A stretch of 64,000 nucleotides of DNA from Nitrobacter vulgaris (GTDB lineage Bacteria > Pseudomonadota > Alphaproteobacteria > Rhizobiales > Xanthobacteraceae): positions 1 to 64,000 of the forward strand of contig NZ_JAVDPZ010000004.1 in the NCBI RefSeq assembly GCF_031453995.1, given 5' to 3'. A program made the position numbers and the translations under genes. The notes under the pieces were generated by a model that was not told the origin of the DNA, ran no database searches, and worked only from the letters and a program-made list of their open reading frames with translations. Positions 37,946-46,655 of this stretch are shown one piece after another. Each line of letters begins with the position of its first letter. Position 1 is the stretch's first letter.

Positions 37946-39169
37946 TTACGCATCTAATCGTTTGAACACCAGCGTGGCATTGGTCCCGCCGAAACCAAAC
38001 GAGTTCGACATCGCCGTGCCAATTTTGGCGTTGTCGATACGCTTACGCACAATCGGCATATCCGCGAACACCGGATCGAGTTCGGTGATGTTGGCGCTTT
38101 CGCAAATGAAGCCGTTGTTCATCATCAGAAGCGAATAGATCGCTTCCTGTACGCCGGTCGCGCCGAGCGAATGTCCCGTCAGCGACTTGGTAGCGGAAAT
38201 CGGTGGGCACTTGTCACCCGTGCCGAACACCTTGCGGATCGCCTCGATTTCCGGCGGATCTCCCGCTGGCGTCGAGGTCGCATGCGGGTTAATATAGTCG
38301 ACTTTCGTTTTCACCGTCGACATCGCCATCTTCATGCAGCGCTCGGCGCCCTCGCCCGACGGCGCAACCATGTCGTAGCCGTCGGACGTTGCGCCATAGC
38401 CGACGACTTCGCCGTAAATGCGTGCGCCGCGGGCCTTCGCATGCTCGAGTTCTTCCAGAACCACGACACCGGCGCCGCCGGCGATCACGAAGCCGTCGCG
38501 ACTGACATCATAAGCACGCGAGGCTGTCGCCGGCGTATCGTTGTATTTCGAGGACATCGCGCCCATGGCGTCGAACAGCACCGAGAGAGACCAGTCGAGT
38601 TCCTCACAACCGCCGGCGAAAATGATGTCCTGCTTGCCGATCTGAATGGTCTCATAGGCGTTGCCGATACAGTGGTTGGACGTCGCGCAGGCCGATGAAA
38701 TCGTGTAGTTGACCCCCTTGATCTTGAACCAGGTGGCGAGCGTCGCCGACGCGGTGGATGACATCGCCTTGGGCACCGCGAACGGACCGACGCGCTTGGG
38801 GCCTTTGCTCCGCGTGATATCAGCCGCTTCCACGATTGTACGAGCGGACGGGCCACCGGAACCCATGATGATTCCGGTTCGCTCGTTGGAGATGTCATTC
38901 GGCTCCAGACCTGAATCGCGGATCGCCTGCTCCATCGCAACGTGATTCCATGCCGCGCCTTCGGCGAGAAAGCGCATCGCGCGACGATCGATCACATCGG
39001 CCGGATTCAGCGTCGGCGCACCCTGCACCTGAGAGCGAAAACCGAGCTCCGCATACTTCTCCGCGCGCGTGATGCCGGATTTGGCCTCGAAGAGACTGGA
39101 CAGCACTTCCTGAGTATTGTTTCCGATCGACGAGACAATGCCCATCCCCGTGACGACCACCCGCCTCAT
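37946..39169 (-). CDS. fabB: 3-oxoacyl-[acyl-carrier-protein] synthase I
   Basis: The 407-residue condensing enzyme has the nucleophile Cys in TISSACATSNHCIGNA, and the two histidines in INPHATSTPAGD and SLTGHSLGATG. The tail contains the NSFGFGGTNATL motif. FabB is the KAS needed with FabA for unsaturated fatty acids. It lies between fabA (upstream, 82-base gap) and fabI on the minus strand. Confidence 0.95.
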   Translation of the reverse strand: MRRVVVTGMGIVSSIGNNTQEVLSSLFEAKSGITRAEKYAELGFRSQVQGAPTLNPADVIDRRAMRFLAEGAAWNHVAMEQAIRDSGLEPNDISNERTGIIMGSGGPSARTIVEAADITRSKGPKRVGPFAVPKAMSSTASATLATWFKIKGVNYTISSACATSNHCIGNAYETIQIGKQDIIFAGGCEELDWSLSVLFDAMGAMSSKYNDTPATASRAYDVSRDGFVIAGGAGVVVLEELEHAKARGARIYGEVVGYGATSDGYDMVAPSGEGAERCMKMAMSTVKTKVDYINPHATSTPAGDPPEIEAIRKVFGTGDKCPPISATKSLTGHSLGATGVQEAIYSLLMMNNGFICESANITELDPVFADMPIVRKRIDNAKIGTAMSNSFGFGGTNATLVFKRLDA

Positions 39170-39251
39170 GATCTCCTCGCATCAAAGTCATATTGTCTCA
39201 TGAAGCGTCCTCGTCAAAAACCCAACCTGCATCGTCCGGCGACCTCGGCCG

Positions 39252-39776
39252 TCACGTCCCCGGTTTTGCATCCTGCTTGAACAGACCGACCTTCAGGTCT
39301 TTCGCGCGGTAGATAATATCATCGTCGGCGGAAAGCCACCCGTCCGCGATTCCGAGCACGAGCTTCGAGCGCATCACCCGCTTGACGTCGACATTGTAGA
39401 CGACCTTGCGAATGTGCGGCAGCACCTGACCGGAGAACTTCAGGTCGCCGATACCGAGCGCACGTCCACGGCCTTCACCGCCCGTCCAGCCCAGAAAAAA
39501 TCCAACCATCTGCCATAGCGCATCGAGGCCAAGGCAGCCGGGCATCACCGGATCGCCCTTGAAATGGCAGCCGAAGAACCAGAGGTCGGGTTTGACGTCG
39601 AGTTCGGCGCGGATCAATCCTTTTCCAAACTCCCCGCCATCTTCAGTGATGTCGGTGATGCGATCGAACATCAGCATCGGTGGCAAAGGCAACTGGGCGT
39701 TTCCCGGCCCGAACAGCTCCCCCCGGCCGCAAGCCAGCAAACCCTCGTAATCATAGCTGCTGCGCCGGTCCTGCAT
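39252..39776 (-). CDS. fabA: 3-hydroxydecanoyl-[acyl-carrier-protein] dehydratase/isomerase
   Basis: The 174-residue hot-dog-fold enzyme introduces the double bond at C10. The catalytic His is in WFFGCHFKGDPVMPGCLGLD, with the Asp in the GLDALWQ segment. The start MQDRRSSYDYEG at 39776 is the family form, with AGAAAGG upstream. The open frame extends to 39857 but without conserved character. It is divergent from irr. Confidence 0.95.
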   Translation of the reverse strand: MQDRRSSYDYEGLLACGRGELFGPGNAQLPLPPMLMFDRITDITEDGGEFGKGLIRAELDVKPDLWFFGCHFKGDPVMPGCLGLDALWQMVGFFLGWTGGEGRGRALGIGDLKFSGQVLPHIRKVVYNVDVKRVMRSKLVLGIADGWLSADDDIIYRAKDLKVGLFKQDAKPGT

Positions 39777-40267
39777 GCTGCGTGGCCTTTCTCTCTGTTG
39801 GGCAATGATGGTTGGAAAGGCGCACGAGACGTGTGCTTTTTCAACTGAGACGGACACTGATCCTAAAGATCAGCGCATTGTGGCTCTCTAACACAGGGTC
39901 CGGAGGGGGCAAAGAGCACCCGTTTCGCGTGAGCGTCTGGCGATCCTATGTGATGCAGGCGATGATTCGAGCGAGGCGGGCAACCGTGCGATTCGCCTGA
40001 CCTGCCAAGCCGATCGTAAGGTGACGGTTACGGGGACAGCTACCCTTCGTCCCCACTTGCGATCCGGACCAGAAAACGTAAGTTATTGATAAGTATATAT
40101 ATTTTGTACTCCGCACGCGTCAGGCCCGCTGAAAAGCGCGGAACTCGGATACGAGTTTTGAGCCGTTCTAGTTGCGAAAAACTTGCATCTAAGGACCTTC
40201 TTTCCTATAGTAGGAGACAGCAAGCTCCCTTGGGGAACGGTTGACGGTTGGATTAAGAGTTTTTCGG
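39777..40267. other. fabA-irr divergent promoter region
   Basis: This 491-base stretch has no convincing gene. It contains an AT-rich tract (about 40083-40112, TATATATATTTTG) and a short inverted repeat AACTCG/CGAGTT (40142-40157) followed by T. The region should hold both promoters. I could not identify an iron-control element with confidence. Confidence 0.5.
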
Positions 40268-40774
40268 ATGCATGGCGTGAGTACAAGCGAGAACATCGTA
40301 GTTGTGACCGAGGACGACCATGATGTATCAGCGGTCGGTCATGGGCGGCAGCCGACTCTGACAGGCTGCCCTTGGCACGACGTCAACGAAATGCTGCAAT
40401 CGGTCGGGCTGCGGCCGACCCGGCAGCGTATGGCGCTTGGCTGGCTGTTGTTCGGCAAGGGCGCACGCCATCTCACGGCGGAAATGCTTTACGAAGAAGC
40501 GACTCTCGCCAAGGTTCCTGTTTCGCTCGCCACCGTTTACAACACGCTCAATCAATTGACCGACGCCGGACTGCTGCGCCAGGTCAGCGTCGACGGCACC
40601 AAGACGTATTTCGATACCAACGTCACCGCCCATCACCACTTCTATCTTGAGAACAATCACGAACTGGTCGACATCCCCGATCCGCATCTGGTGATGCCGA
40701 AGATGCCGAACGTGCCGGAAGGCTACGAGATCAGCCGTATCGATATGGTTGTACGGCTGCGCAAGAAGCGGTAA
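40268..40774 (+). CDS. irr: Iron response regulator Irr
   Basis: The 168-residue Fur-family protein has a heme-regulatory motif GCPWHD with Cys at residue 34, and a second heme-associated site, TAHHHFYLENNHELVDIP, with three consecutive His at 122-124. Both features define Bradyrhizobium-type Irr, which is destroyed on heme binding and represses heme synthesis and activates iron uptake under low iron. The winged helix contains LATVYNTLNQLTDAGLL. The ATG at 40268 is a provisional start; the GTG nine bases on is an alternative. Confidence 0.92.
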   Translation: MHGVSTSENIVVVTEDDHDVSAVGHGRQPTLTGCPWHDVNEMLQSVGLRPTRQRMALGWLLFGKGARHLTAEMLYEEATLAKVPVSLATVYNTLNQLTDAGLLRQVSVDGTKTYFDTNVTAHHHFYLENNHELVDIPDPHLVMPKMPNVPEGYEISRIDMVVRLRKKR

Positions 40775-40806
40775 TCCGACTCGCAGTTTCGAACGATGTT
40801 CCCGCT

Positions 40807-40840
40807 GCCCGGCCCTGCGCCGGGCATTTGGTTTTGTGAG
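40807..40840 (+). terminator. Candidate terminator of irr
   Basis: GCCCGGC (40807-40813), five-base loop, GCCGGGC (40819-40825), then ATTTGGTTTTG. The T-rich tail is imperfect. Confidence 0.6.
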
Positions 40841-40883
40841 AGGTGTTTAGTCCAACGTTCCGGCGAACGTGGCCGGACGACGA

Positions 40884-41414
40884 TCAGTTGATTTTCTCAT
40901 CGGCATAGACGCCCCAGAGTCGCTGCTGCTCGATCCAGCCGTCGAAGCCGTCACCCGCAACATGGCACCATCCCGACGCGCAATGTTTGACCTGCGCCAC
41001 GACGCCAGCCTGCAAGCGGGCAGCCACATTGCCTTGAACATCCGCGCGATCATACAGCAGCGCGAAGTCGTTCTTCGTCTTCATCGTGACGACTGCGGTG
41101 CGACGGCCTGACAGCAGCGAGTGATAGACCCACCCCTCGGCTCCCTCGGAGTCCCGGATGCGGCGCCAATTCTCGAATTCCGCAGTGATTTCGACGGGGA
41201 GGCCGGCCTTGGTATAGACCCAGGCGACGTCGTTATCCTTGGTCGGACCGGCGCGGACGTTCACGTGGTCGGACTTCAGGCTCACATAACGCGGAACCGG
41301 CAGTCCGCTGGTGGATAGCGCGGAGTCCTTGGCGGCGGCGGTGGTTTCGAGCCCAACCGCACTCAGCATCGCCGCTGCGAACACCATGGAAATAGTGCGC
41401 CATTTCACCATCAT
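40884..41414 (-). CDS. Exported SH3-domain protein
   Basis: The 176-residue protein has a signal peptide (MMVKWRTISMVFAAAMLSAVG) and then bacterial SH3 repeats: YVSLKSDHVNVRAGP near residue 45 and a second one around DFALLYDRADVQGN. It ends CASGWCHVAGDGFDGWIEQQ. Such proteins are periplasmic and bind cell-wall material. Ribosome binding site GGGGGCAGG precedes the start. It is convergent with irr and divergent from the dehydrogenase. Confidence 0.8.
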   Translation of the reverse strand: MMVKWRTISMVFAAAMLSAVGLETTAAAKDSALSTSGLPVPRYVSLKSDHVNVRAGPTKDNDVAWVYTKAGLPVEITAEFENWRRIRDSEGAEGWVYHSLLSGRRTAVVTMKTKNDFALLYDRADVQGNVAARLQAGVVAQVKHCASGWCHVAGDGFDGWIEQQRLWGVYADEKIN

Positions 41415-41792
41415 CACCTGCCCCCGAGACGTCCACCATACCACCCGAACCGGCCGCCCCGTCTTCCGGACCCGTCTTGCCTTGGCACGACCTTCTGCTA
41501 GAGAGGATCAAACCCAGGATGACCGGGGAGAAGCCCGGGAAAGTGCACGGAAGATGCGAGGGACCCGGGATACCAGGGAGACAGCCGATATCAGCCAGCG
41601 ACTGCAGTTTCGAACGTGTGGGTTAACAGGGACTGAACGGTATGTCCGCAGAACCTGATTCGCTTGGATTGTGGGTTGCCACAGGCAGTTTCCGAACTCG
41701 AACGCGTGGCGTCACCGCGTCACTCCAATGTTTCATCAAAGGTTGCCGCAGGGGTCTACGAATTTCGAAAATCGGAAACTAGAGAGCATCAA
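41415..41792. other. Gene-poor interval between the SH3 protein and the dehydrogenase
   Basis: About 378 bases with no convincing gene, no palindromic repeat and no clear terminator. The promoters of the two divergent genes should be here. Confidence 0.4.
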
Positions 41793-42794
41793 ATGTCGAT
41801 CAAGAAAAAGCCTCTGGTTGTCGTCACGCGCAAGCTGCCGGACTCGGTCGAGACTCGAATGCGCGAACTCTTTGACGCGCGGCTCAATCTTGACGACCGG
41901 CCGATGACGGCCGAACAGCTCATGGACGCCGTCCGCACCGTCGACATCCTGGTCACGACGGTGACCGACGATATTAACGGGACCGTGCTGAAACAGCCGG
42001 ATTGCAAGCTGAAGCTGATCGCGCAGTTCGGCAACGGCGTCGATAATATCGATGTTGTCGCCGCGCACGAGCGCGGCATCACCGTCACCAACACGCCGAA
42101 CGTTCTTACCGAAGACACCGCCGACATGACCATGGCGCTGATTCTCGCAGTCCCGCGCCGCTTCATTGAGGGCGCCGCGCTGCTGACCGCGGGCGGTGAC
42201 TGGCCGGGCTGGTCGCCGACCTGGATGCTCGGCCGGCGGCTCGGCGGCAAGCGGCTCGGCATTATCGGCATGGGCCGCATCGGTCAGGCCGTGGCGCGCC
42301 GGGCCCACGCCTTCGGCCTGCAAATCCACTACCATAACCGCAAGCCCGTGGCGCCGAAGATCGCCGACGAACTCGGCGCGACCTATTGGGATTCGCTCGA
42401 CCAGATGCTGGCACGGATGGACATCATCTCGGTGAATTGTCCGCATACCCCGGCCACCTTCCACCTCTTGTCGGCGCGCCGCCTCAAGCTGATCCGCAAG
42501 GACGCCTATATCGTCAACACTGCGCGCGGCACTGTGATCGACGAGGACACGCTGACGAAACTGATCGAGGCCGGCGAAATCGCCGGCGCGGCGCTCGACG
42601 TGTTCGAGCATGAACCTGCAGTCAACCCCAGGCTGGTCCGCCTTGCCAAGGCCGGCAAGGTCGTGCTGCTGCCGCATATGGGGTCCGCCACCATCGAGGG
42701 CCGCGTCGAAATGGGCGAGAAGGTCATCATCAACATTCGCACCTTCCTCGATGCGCACAAGCCGCCGGACCGCGTGCTGCCGAGCATGTTGTGA
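41793..42794 (+). CDS. D-isomer-specific 2-hydroxyacid dehydrogenase (glyoxylate/hydroxypyruvate reductase type)
   Basis: The 333-residue protein has a Rossmann NAD(P) site GIIGMGRIGQAVARRA near residue 155. The catalytic Arg is in NTARGTVIDED, Glu in DVFEHEP and His in LLPHMGSATIE. The C-terminal domain closes the substrate-binding cleft. It most resembles glyoxylate/hydroxypyruvate reductases; a related sugar-acid role is possible. The start at 41793 follows AGAGAG; the frame runs upstream without conserved character. Confidence 0.88.
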   Translation: MSIKKKPLVVVTRKLPDSVETRMRELFDARLNLDDRPMTAEQLMDAVRTVDILVTTVTDDINGTVLKQPDCKLKLIAQFGNGVDNIDVVAAHERGITVTNTPNVLTEDTADMTMALILAVPRRFIEGAALLTAGGDWPGWSPTWMLGRRLGGKRLGIIGMGRIGQAVARRAHAFGLQIHYHNRKPVAPKIADELGATYWDSLDQMLARMDIISVNCPHTPATFHLLSARRLKLIRKDAYIVNTARGTVIDEDTLTKLIEAGEIAGAALDVFEHEPAVNPRLVRLAKAGKVVLLPHMGSATIEGRVEMGEKVIINIRTFLDAHKPPDRVLPSML

Positions 42795-42813
42795 GGAAGC
42801 GCTCCGCAAACCC

Positions 42814-42926
42814 CGTCATTGCGAGCGACGCAAGACCGGCTGCGCCGGGTTTGCGTCAAGCGGAAGCAATCCAGGACCGCATAAAAAACTGGATTGCTTC
42901 GTCCGCTTCGCCTCCTCGCAATGACG
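42814..42926. repeat. Palindromic repeat family D
   Basis: Nested inverted repeat after the dehydrogenase. CGTCATTGCGAG (42814-42825) pairs with CTCGCAATGACG (42915-42926), and GAAGCAATCCAG (42863-42874) with CTGGATTGCTTC (42889-42900). Both arms are perfect. Confidence 0.85.
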
Positions 42927-42951
42927 GCAAGCGAACCTGCGCTATCATCCG

Positions 42952-43752
42952 TCAGCGATACGCGCTTAAATCCCTGATAGTCGGATGATCGCCGTTGAGC
43001 GGATTCGACGGATCGCGTCTGTAATTCAGCGTCTCGAACCGCATTGCGCGCGCATCCACCATCAATAAACGCCCGACCAGCCCCTCGCCGAATCCGACGA
43101 TCTCGCGGATCACCTCCAACGCCGTCATCGAGCCGAGCACGCCGGCCAGCGCGCCAAGAATGCCCGCTTGCTGGCAGCTCGGCACCGTGCCCTCGGGCGG
43201 CGGTTCGGGGAACAGACAACGGTACGTCGGATTGAACTCGCCATCGTCATTTTTTTCGTGCGCGCGGATCGTCGTCAGCGATCCGTCGAACACCCCGAGC
43301 GCGGCGGTCACCAGCGACTTCTTCGCCAGATAACAGGCATCCGCCACCAGATAGCGCGTGGCAAAATTATCCGAGCCGTCGGCGACGATGTCGTAGTCTG
43401 CAAACAGTGACAACGCGTTCGCCGCATCCAGCCGCATGTGATGAGCGCGGAATACGACATGCGGGTTGAGCGCGCGGATTTTGTCCGCGGCGCTCTCGAC
43501 CTTGGGACTGCCGATATCCGGCGTCGCGTGAATGATCTGGCGCTGCAAATTCGACAGCGTCACCACGTCGTCATCGATGACGCCGAGCGTACCCACGCCC
43601 GCGGCCGCCAGATACATCAGCGCCGGCGCACCGAGACCCCCGGCTCCAATCATCAGCACGCGCGCATTGCGCAGCGCGTTCTGGCCGGGGCCGCCGACTT
43701 CGCGCATCACGATGTGGCGGGCATAGCGTTCAAGTTCGTCGGCGCTCAGCAT
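42952..43752 (-). CDS. MoeB/ThiF-family adenylyltransferase
   Basis: The 266-residue E1-like protein has the nucleotide site VLMIGAGGLGAPALMYLAAA (residues 32-51), DDDVVTLSNLQRQ and the catalytic Cys at 193 in VPSCQQAG. It adenylates MoaD or ThiS-like sulfur carriers. The zinc cysteines of E. coli MoeB are not complete: YRC keeps one, the first is Thr176, and the C-terminal pair is missing (DPSNPLNG). Role in molybdopterin or thiamin synthesis cannot be decided from sequence alone. Confidence 0.85.
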   Translation of the reverse strand: MLSADELERYARHIVMREVGGPGQNALRNARVLMIGAGGLGAPALMYLAAAGVGTLGVIDDDVVTLSNLQRQIIHATPDIGSPKVESAADKIRALNPHVVFRAHHMRLDAANALSLFADYDIVADGSDNFATRYLVADACYLAKKSLVTAALGVFDGSLTTIRAHEKNDDGEFNPTYRCLFPEPPPEGTVPSCQQAGILGALAGVLGSMTALEVIREIVGFGEGLVGRLLMVDARAMRFETLNYRRDPSNPLNGDHPTIRDLSAYR

Positions 43753-43870
43753 CGTCCTGCCGTTCTCGTCTCGATCCAGCGCCGCACGCGGGCCAGAACC
43801 TCAGTGGCTGCTGTTGCCGGCCACGCAGATGTGTTTCAATAGCGCCGTTTCAACGGAGGCGAAAGCTGCC

Positions 43871-45205
43871 ATGCGAGCGACGATGGCCGCGGCATTGATG
43901 ATCGTGGCCACCACGATGTATGCCCAGGCGCAAACCGGCGGAACTGCCGGAAGCGCGAAAAACAAACCGGCAGCCACCCGCCCGCTGGCGCAAACCCCGG
44001 CCGACACCGTAAGCGCGATGGCACCCGCGACGCTGCAAGCACTTCAATCCGACCTGGCATGGACCAGCCACTATAACGGCCTCATCAATGGCGAGGTCAG
44101 CGACAGGCTCATCGCTGCGATCAAGGCATTCCAGAACGATCAGGGCGGCAAGCAGACCGGCGTGCTTAACCCGCAGGAACGCGGCGTTCTCGCCGCGGCA
44201 GCGCGGAAAGCGCGCGCGAATGTCGGCTGGAAGATCGCCGCCGATGCCGCTATCGGCGTTCGGCTGGGCCTGCCGGCGAGGCTGGTGCCGCAGCAATCGA
44301 GCGAGGGCGAAGGCACGAAATGGAGTTCTTCAACCGGCACGATCCAGATCTTCGTCATGCGCCGCAAGGAAGCCGGCCTCACAACCGCAAGGCTGGTCGA
44401 CCACGAACGCAAGCAGCCCGCCGGTCGCAAGATCGACTACAGCGCCGTCAAACCGGATGTCTTCGTGCTGTCAGGCACACAGGGTCTGAAGAAGTTCTAC
44501 ATGCGCGGCCAACTTCGCGATAGCGAGGCGCGCATCCTGACCATTCTCTACGATCAGGCCACCGAAGGCGTCATGGAGCCGGTGGTGATCGCCATGTCGA
44601 GCGCATTCGACCCGTTTCCGGCGAACGGTCCGGCGCTTCGCAAGATGGTGGAATATGCAAGCGGCGTGACTGTCAGCAGCGACGGCGCGATCATCACCGG
44701 ACGCGACGCCACCGACGGATGCCGGTCGATTGTCGTCGCGGGCCATGGCAATGCGGACAGGATCGCCGACGACAAGGATCACGGCCTCGCGCTGCTGCGC
44801 ATCTACGGCGCACATGGATTGCATCCGATCGCGCTCGGTCGCGATCCGGCAAAAGGTGGCGTCGATCTGGTCGGCATCACCGATCCGCAAAACCAGGGCG
44901 GCGGCTCCGCCGTCAGTCGCATCAAGGCCTCGGTGACGCAGGGCGGCGATGAATTGATGCTGACGCCGGCGCCGGCATTGGGTTTTTCCGGCGCGGCGGC
45001 GCTCGATGCAAACGGAAAGCTCGCAGGGCTTGCACTCCTGAAGCCGGCGGACATCGCCGGGCTTTCGGATGCGGCGACGGCCGCACAGGCCGTGCTCGCT
45101 CCAGTGGAAGCCGTCCGCGATTTTCTGAAAGCAAACGATGTGACGTCCGACGGAACGCTTGATGCAGAAGCCGCCGTGGTTCGCGTCATCTGCGTACGGA
45201 GATAA
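43871..45205 (+). CDS. Exported serine-protease-like protein with a peptidoglycan-binding-like segment (degenerate triad)
   Basis: The 444-residue protein has a signal peptide (MRATMAAALMIVATTMYAQA) and a region like PG-binding domains (residues about 50-105, GLINGEVSDRLIAAIKAFQ). A trypsin-like domain fills the C-terminal half. The motif that usually holds the catalytic His reads IITGRDATDG, with Asp279 in the His position. The Asp motif reads GLALLRI, with Gly305. Only the Ser motif GFSGAAALD is kept (Ser373). It is probably not an active protease. GGAGG precedes the ATG by 11 bases. It is divergent from moeB and convergent with mutM. Confidence 0.75.
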   Translation: MRATMAAALMIVATTMYAQAQTGGTAGSAKNKPAATRPLAQTPADTVSAMAPATLQALQSDLAWTSHYNGLINGEVSDRLIAAIKAFQNDQGGKQTGVLNPQERGVLAAAARKARANVGWKIAADAAIGVRLGLPARLVPQQSSEGEGTKWSSSTGTIQIFVMRRKEAGLTTARLVDHERKQPAGRKIDYSAVKPDVFVLSGTQGLKKFYMRGQLRDSEARILTILYDQATEGVMEPVVIAMSSAFDPFPANGPALRKMVEYASGVTVSSDGAIITGRDATDGCRSIVVAGHGNADRIADDKDHGLALLRIYGAHGLHPIALGRDPAKGGVDLVGITDPQNQGGGSAVSRIKASVTQGGDELMLTPAPALGFSGAAALDANGKLAGLALLKPADIAGLSDAATAAQAVLAPVEAVRDFLKANDVTSDGTLDAEAAVVRVICVRR

Positions 45206-45237
45206 ATCGGCACATCCACTCGGATGGCTGAACCGGG

Positions 45238-46119
45238 TTACGTCTGGCAACCCGGACACCAGAATGTCGAGCGTCCGTTCTGGGTGAAGCGCCTCACCGT
45301 GCACTTGCATGTCGGCGTCCGGCACTTGTCGCCCTCGCGATCGTAGACCCGAAACGAATGCTGGAAGTAACCGAGTTCTCCTGTGGTCTGACGATGATCG
45401 CGAAGCGAAGAACCTCCCGCCTTGATCGCCTGATTGAGCACGTCGTGAATGGCAGCGACCAGTCGTTCGGCGCGCTCAGACGGCGCACCCGTTTTCAGGG
45501 CAAGCGTTGCGGCGAGACGGCGCGGCGAAAGCCGCGCGCGAAACAGCGCCTCACACACATAGATGTTGCCGAGCCCCGCGACCACGCGCTGATCGAGCAG
45601 CGCGGCCTTCAGGCTGGTCTTCTTGTCGCGGCACGACCGCGCCAGCATCGCCGCGTCAAATTCATTCCCAAGCGGCTCCGGGCCGAGTCGTCTCAGTAGC
45701 GGCTCGTCGTCGAGCGCTTCGCGCGCGACAACCTTCATGTACCCGAAACGGCGCGGATCGTTGAACACGATCTCGACGCCGGAAGACATCGTAAAACACA
45801 CATGATCGTGGACGCGACCCTCGTTGCGCCGATGGTGAAAATCGCCCGGAGCCGCGGCTCCGGCCGCATCGATCACGCGAAAGGATCCGGACATGCCGAG
45901 ATGCATCAGCAGCACGTCGCCGGATGCGAGGTCCGCCAGCAGGTACTTTGCCCGCCGCCCCAGCCCGGTCACGACCTGGCCCTCCAGACGGGCGACGAAA
46001 TCGGTCTGGAACGGAAACCGCAAGTCCTTGCGCCGGGTCTCGGCGCGGACGATGGTCGCTCCCTCCATCGCTGGCTGTAAGCCGCGGCGTACGGTTTCGA
46101 CCTCGGGAAGTTCAGGCAC
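45238..46119 (-). CDS. mutM: Formamidopyrimidine-DNA glycosylase
   Basis: The 293-residue enzyme begins with PELPEVETVRRGL, where Pro1 (after Met removal) is the nucleophile. It ends with a zinc finger: CRTPTCKC then FWCPGC. It removes oxidised purines such as 8-oxoguanine from DNA. The insertion GAAAPGDFHHRRNEGRVHDH near residue 90 makes it longer than E. coli MutM (269). A VOC gene lies just upstream on the same strand. Confidence 0.96.
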   Translation of the reverse strand: MPELPEVETVRRGLQPAMEGATIVRAETRRKDLRFPFQTDFVARLEGQVVTGLGRRAKYLLADLASGDVLLMHLGMSGSFRVIDAAGAAAPGDFHHRRNEGRVHDHVCFTMSSGVEIVFNDPRRFGYMKVVAREALDDEPLLRRLGPEPLGNEFDAAMLARSCRDKKTSLKAALLDQRVVAGLGNIYVCEALFRARLSPRRLAATLALKTGAPSERAERLVAAIHDVLNQAIKAGGSSLRDHRQTTGELGYFQHSFRVYDREGDKCRTPTCKCTVRRFTQNGRSTFWCPGCQT

Positions 46120-46152
46120 CGCTGCGCTCGTTTCGTGGGATTCTCCGGCGTT

Positions 46153-46533
46153 CTAAGCCGGGGTCTCGTTTTCTTCGCTGAAGACCAGGCAGTTATAGAA
46201 CGGATCAGTCACCGTCATGGTGGTAGCGCCCCAGGGCTGGCGTTCCAATCCCGGCCGGGCATAGCCGTAACGCTTGGCAAGCAGCCCAGCCTGATAATCC
46301 GCAAGCCCCGTCGTCTCGATGATGATCCGTGCGCCGGGCGAGCAGCCTCCGTGGTGTTCGCTGAGATGCAGCACCGCCGAGCCCAGCGATATCCCCATGT
46401 AGAGCGGCAGATCCGGCTCGAACCGATGTTCGAAATCGACCTTGAAGCCGAGAAAATCGAGGTAGAACTCCCGCGCCTTGCGGACATCGAACATCCGGAG
46501 GGTGGGGGTCACGCTGGCAAACTTTGGAGACAT
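46153..46533 (-). CDS. VOC (glyoxalase/bleomycin-resistance) family protein
   Basis: The 126-residue protein has a vicinal-oxygen-chelate fold: PTLRMFDVRKAREFYLDFLGF at the start, LHLSEHHGG with metal-ligand-type His, and FYNCLVFSEENE at the end. Its sequence resembles bleomycin-binding proteins, but function (resistance, isomerase or dioxygenase) is not decided. It lies between mutM and the divergent ubiE. Confidence 0.8.
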   Translation of the reverse strand: MSPKFASVTPTLRMFDVRKAREFYLDFLGFKVDFEHRFEPDLPLYMGISLGSAVLHLSEHHGGCSPGARIIIETTGLADYQAGLLAKRYGYARPGLERQPWGATTMTVTDPFYNCLVFSEENETPA

Positions 46534-46655
46534 GGACGCTTCCCTCTTGATGTCGCCGGTTAACCACTCTCCGATGGCGATCCATCCCCAGATCGACCTG
46601 GCTTGTAGCGCAGCGCAGCATGGCAGGCTATGGTTCGGTCATGGAGAAAATGGGC

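Noticed and set aside
40083..40286. Small minus-strand frame in the irr promoter region
   Set aside because: No ribosome binding site, no domain, and it overlaps the expected promoters.
41311..41658. Plus-strand frame opposite the SH3 protein start
   Set aside because: It overlaps the signal peptide of the SH3 gene in antisense and has no family resemblance.
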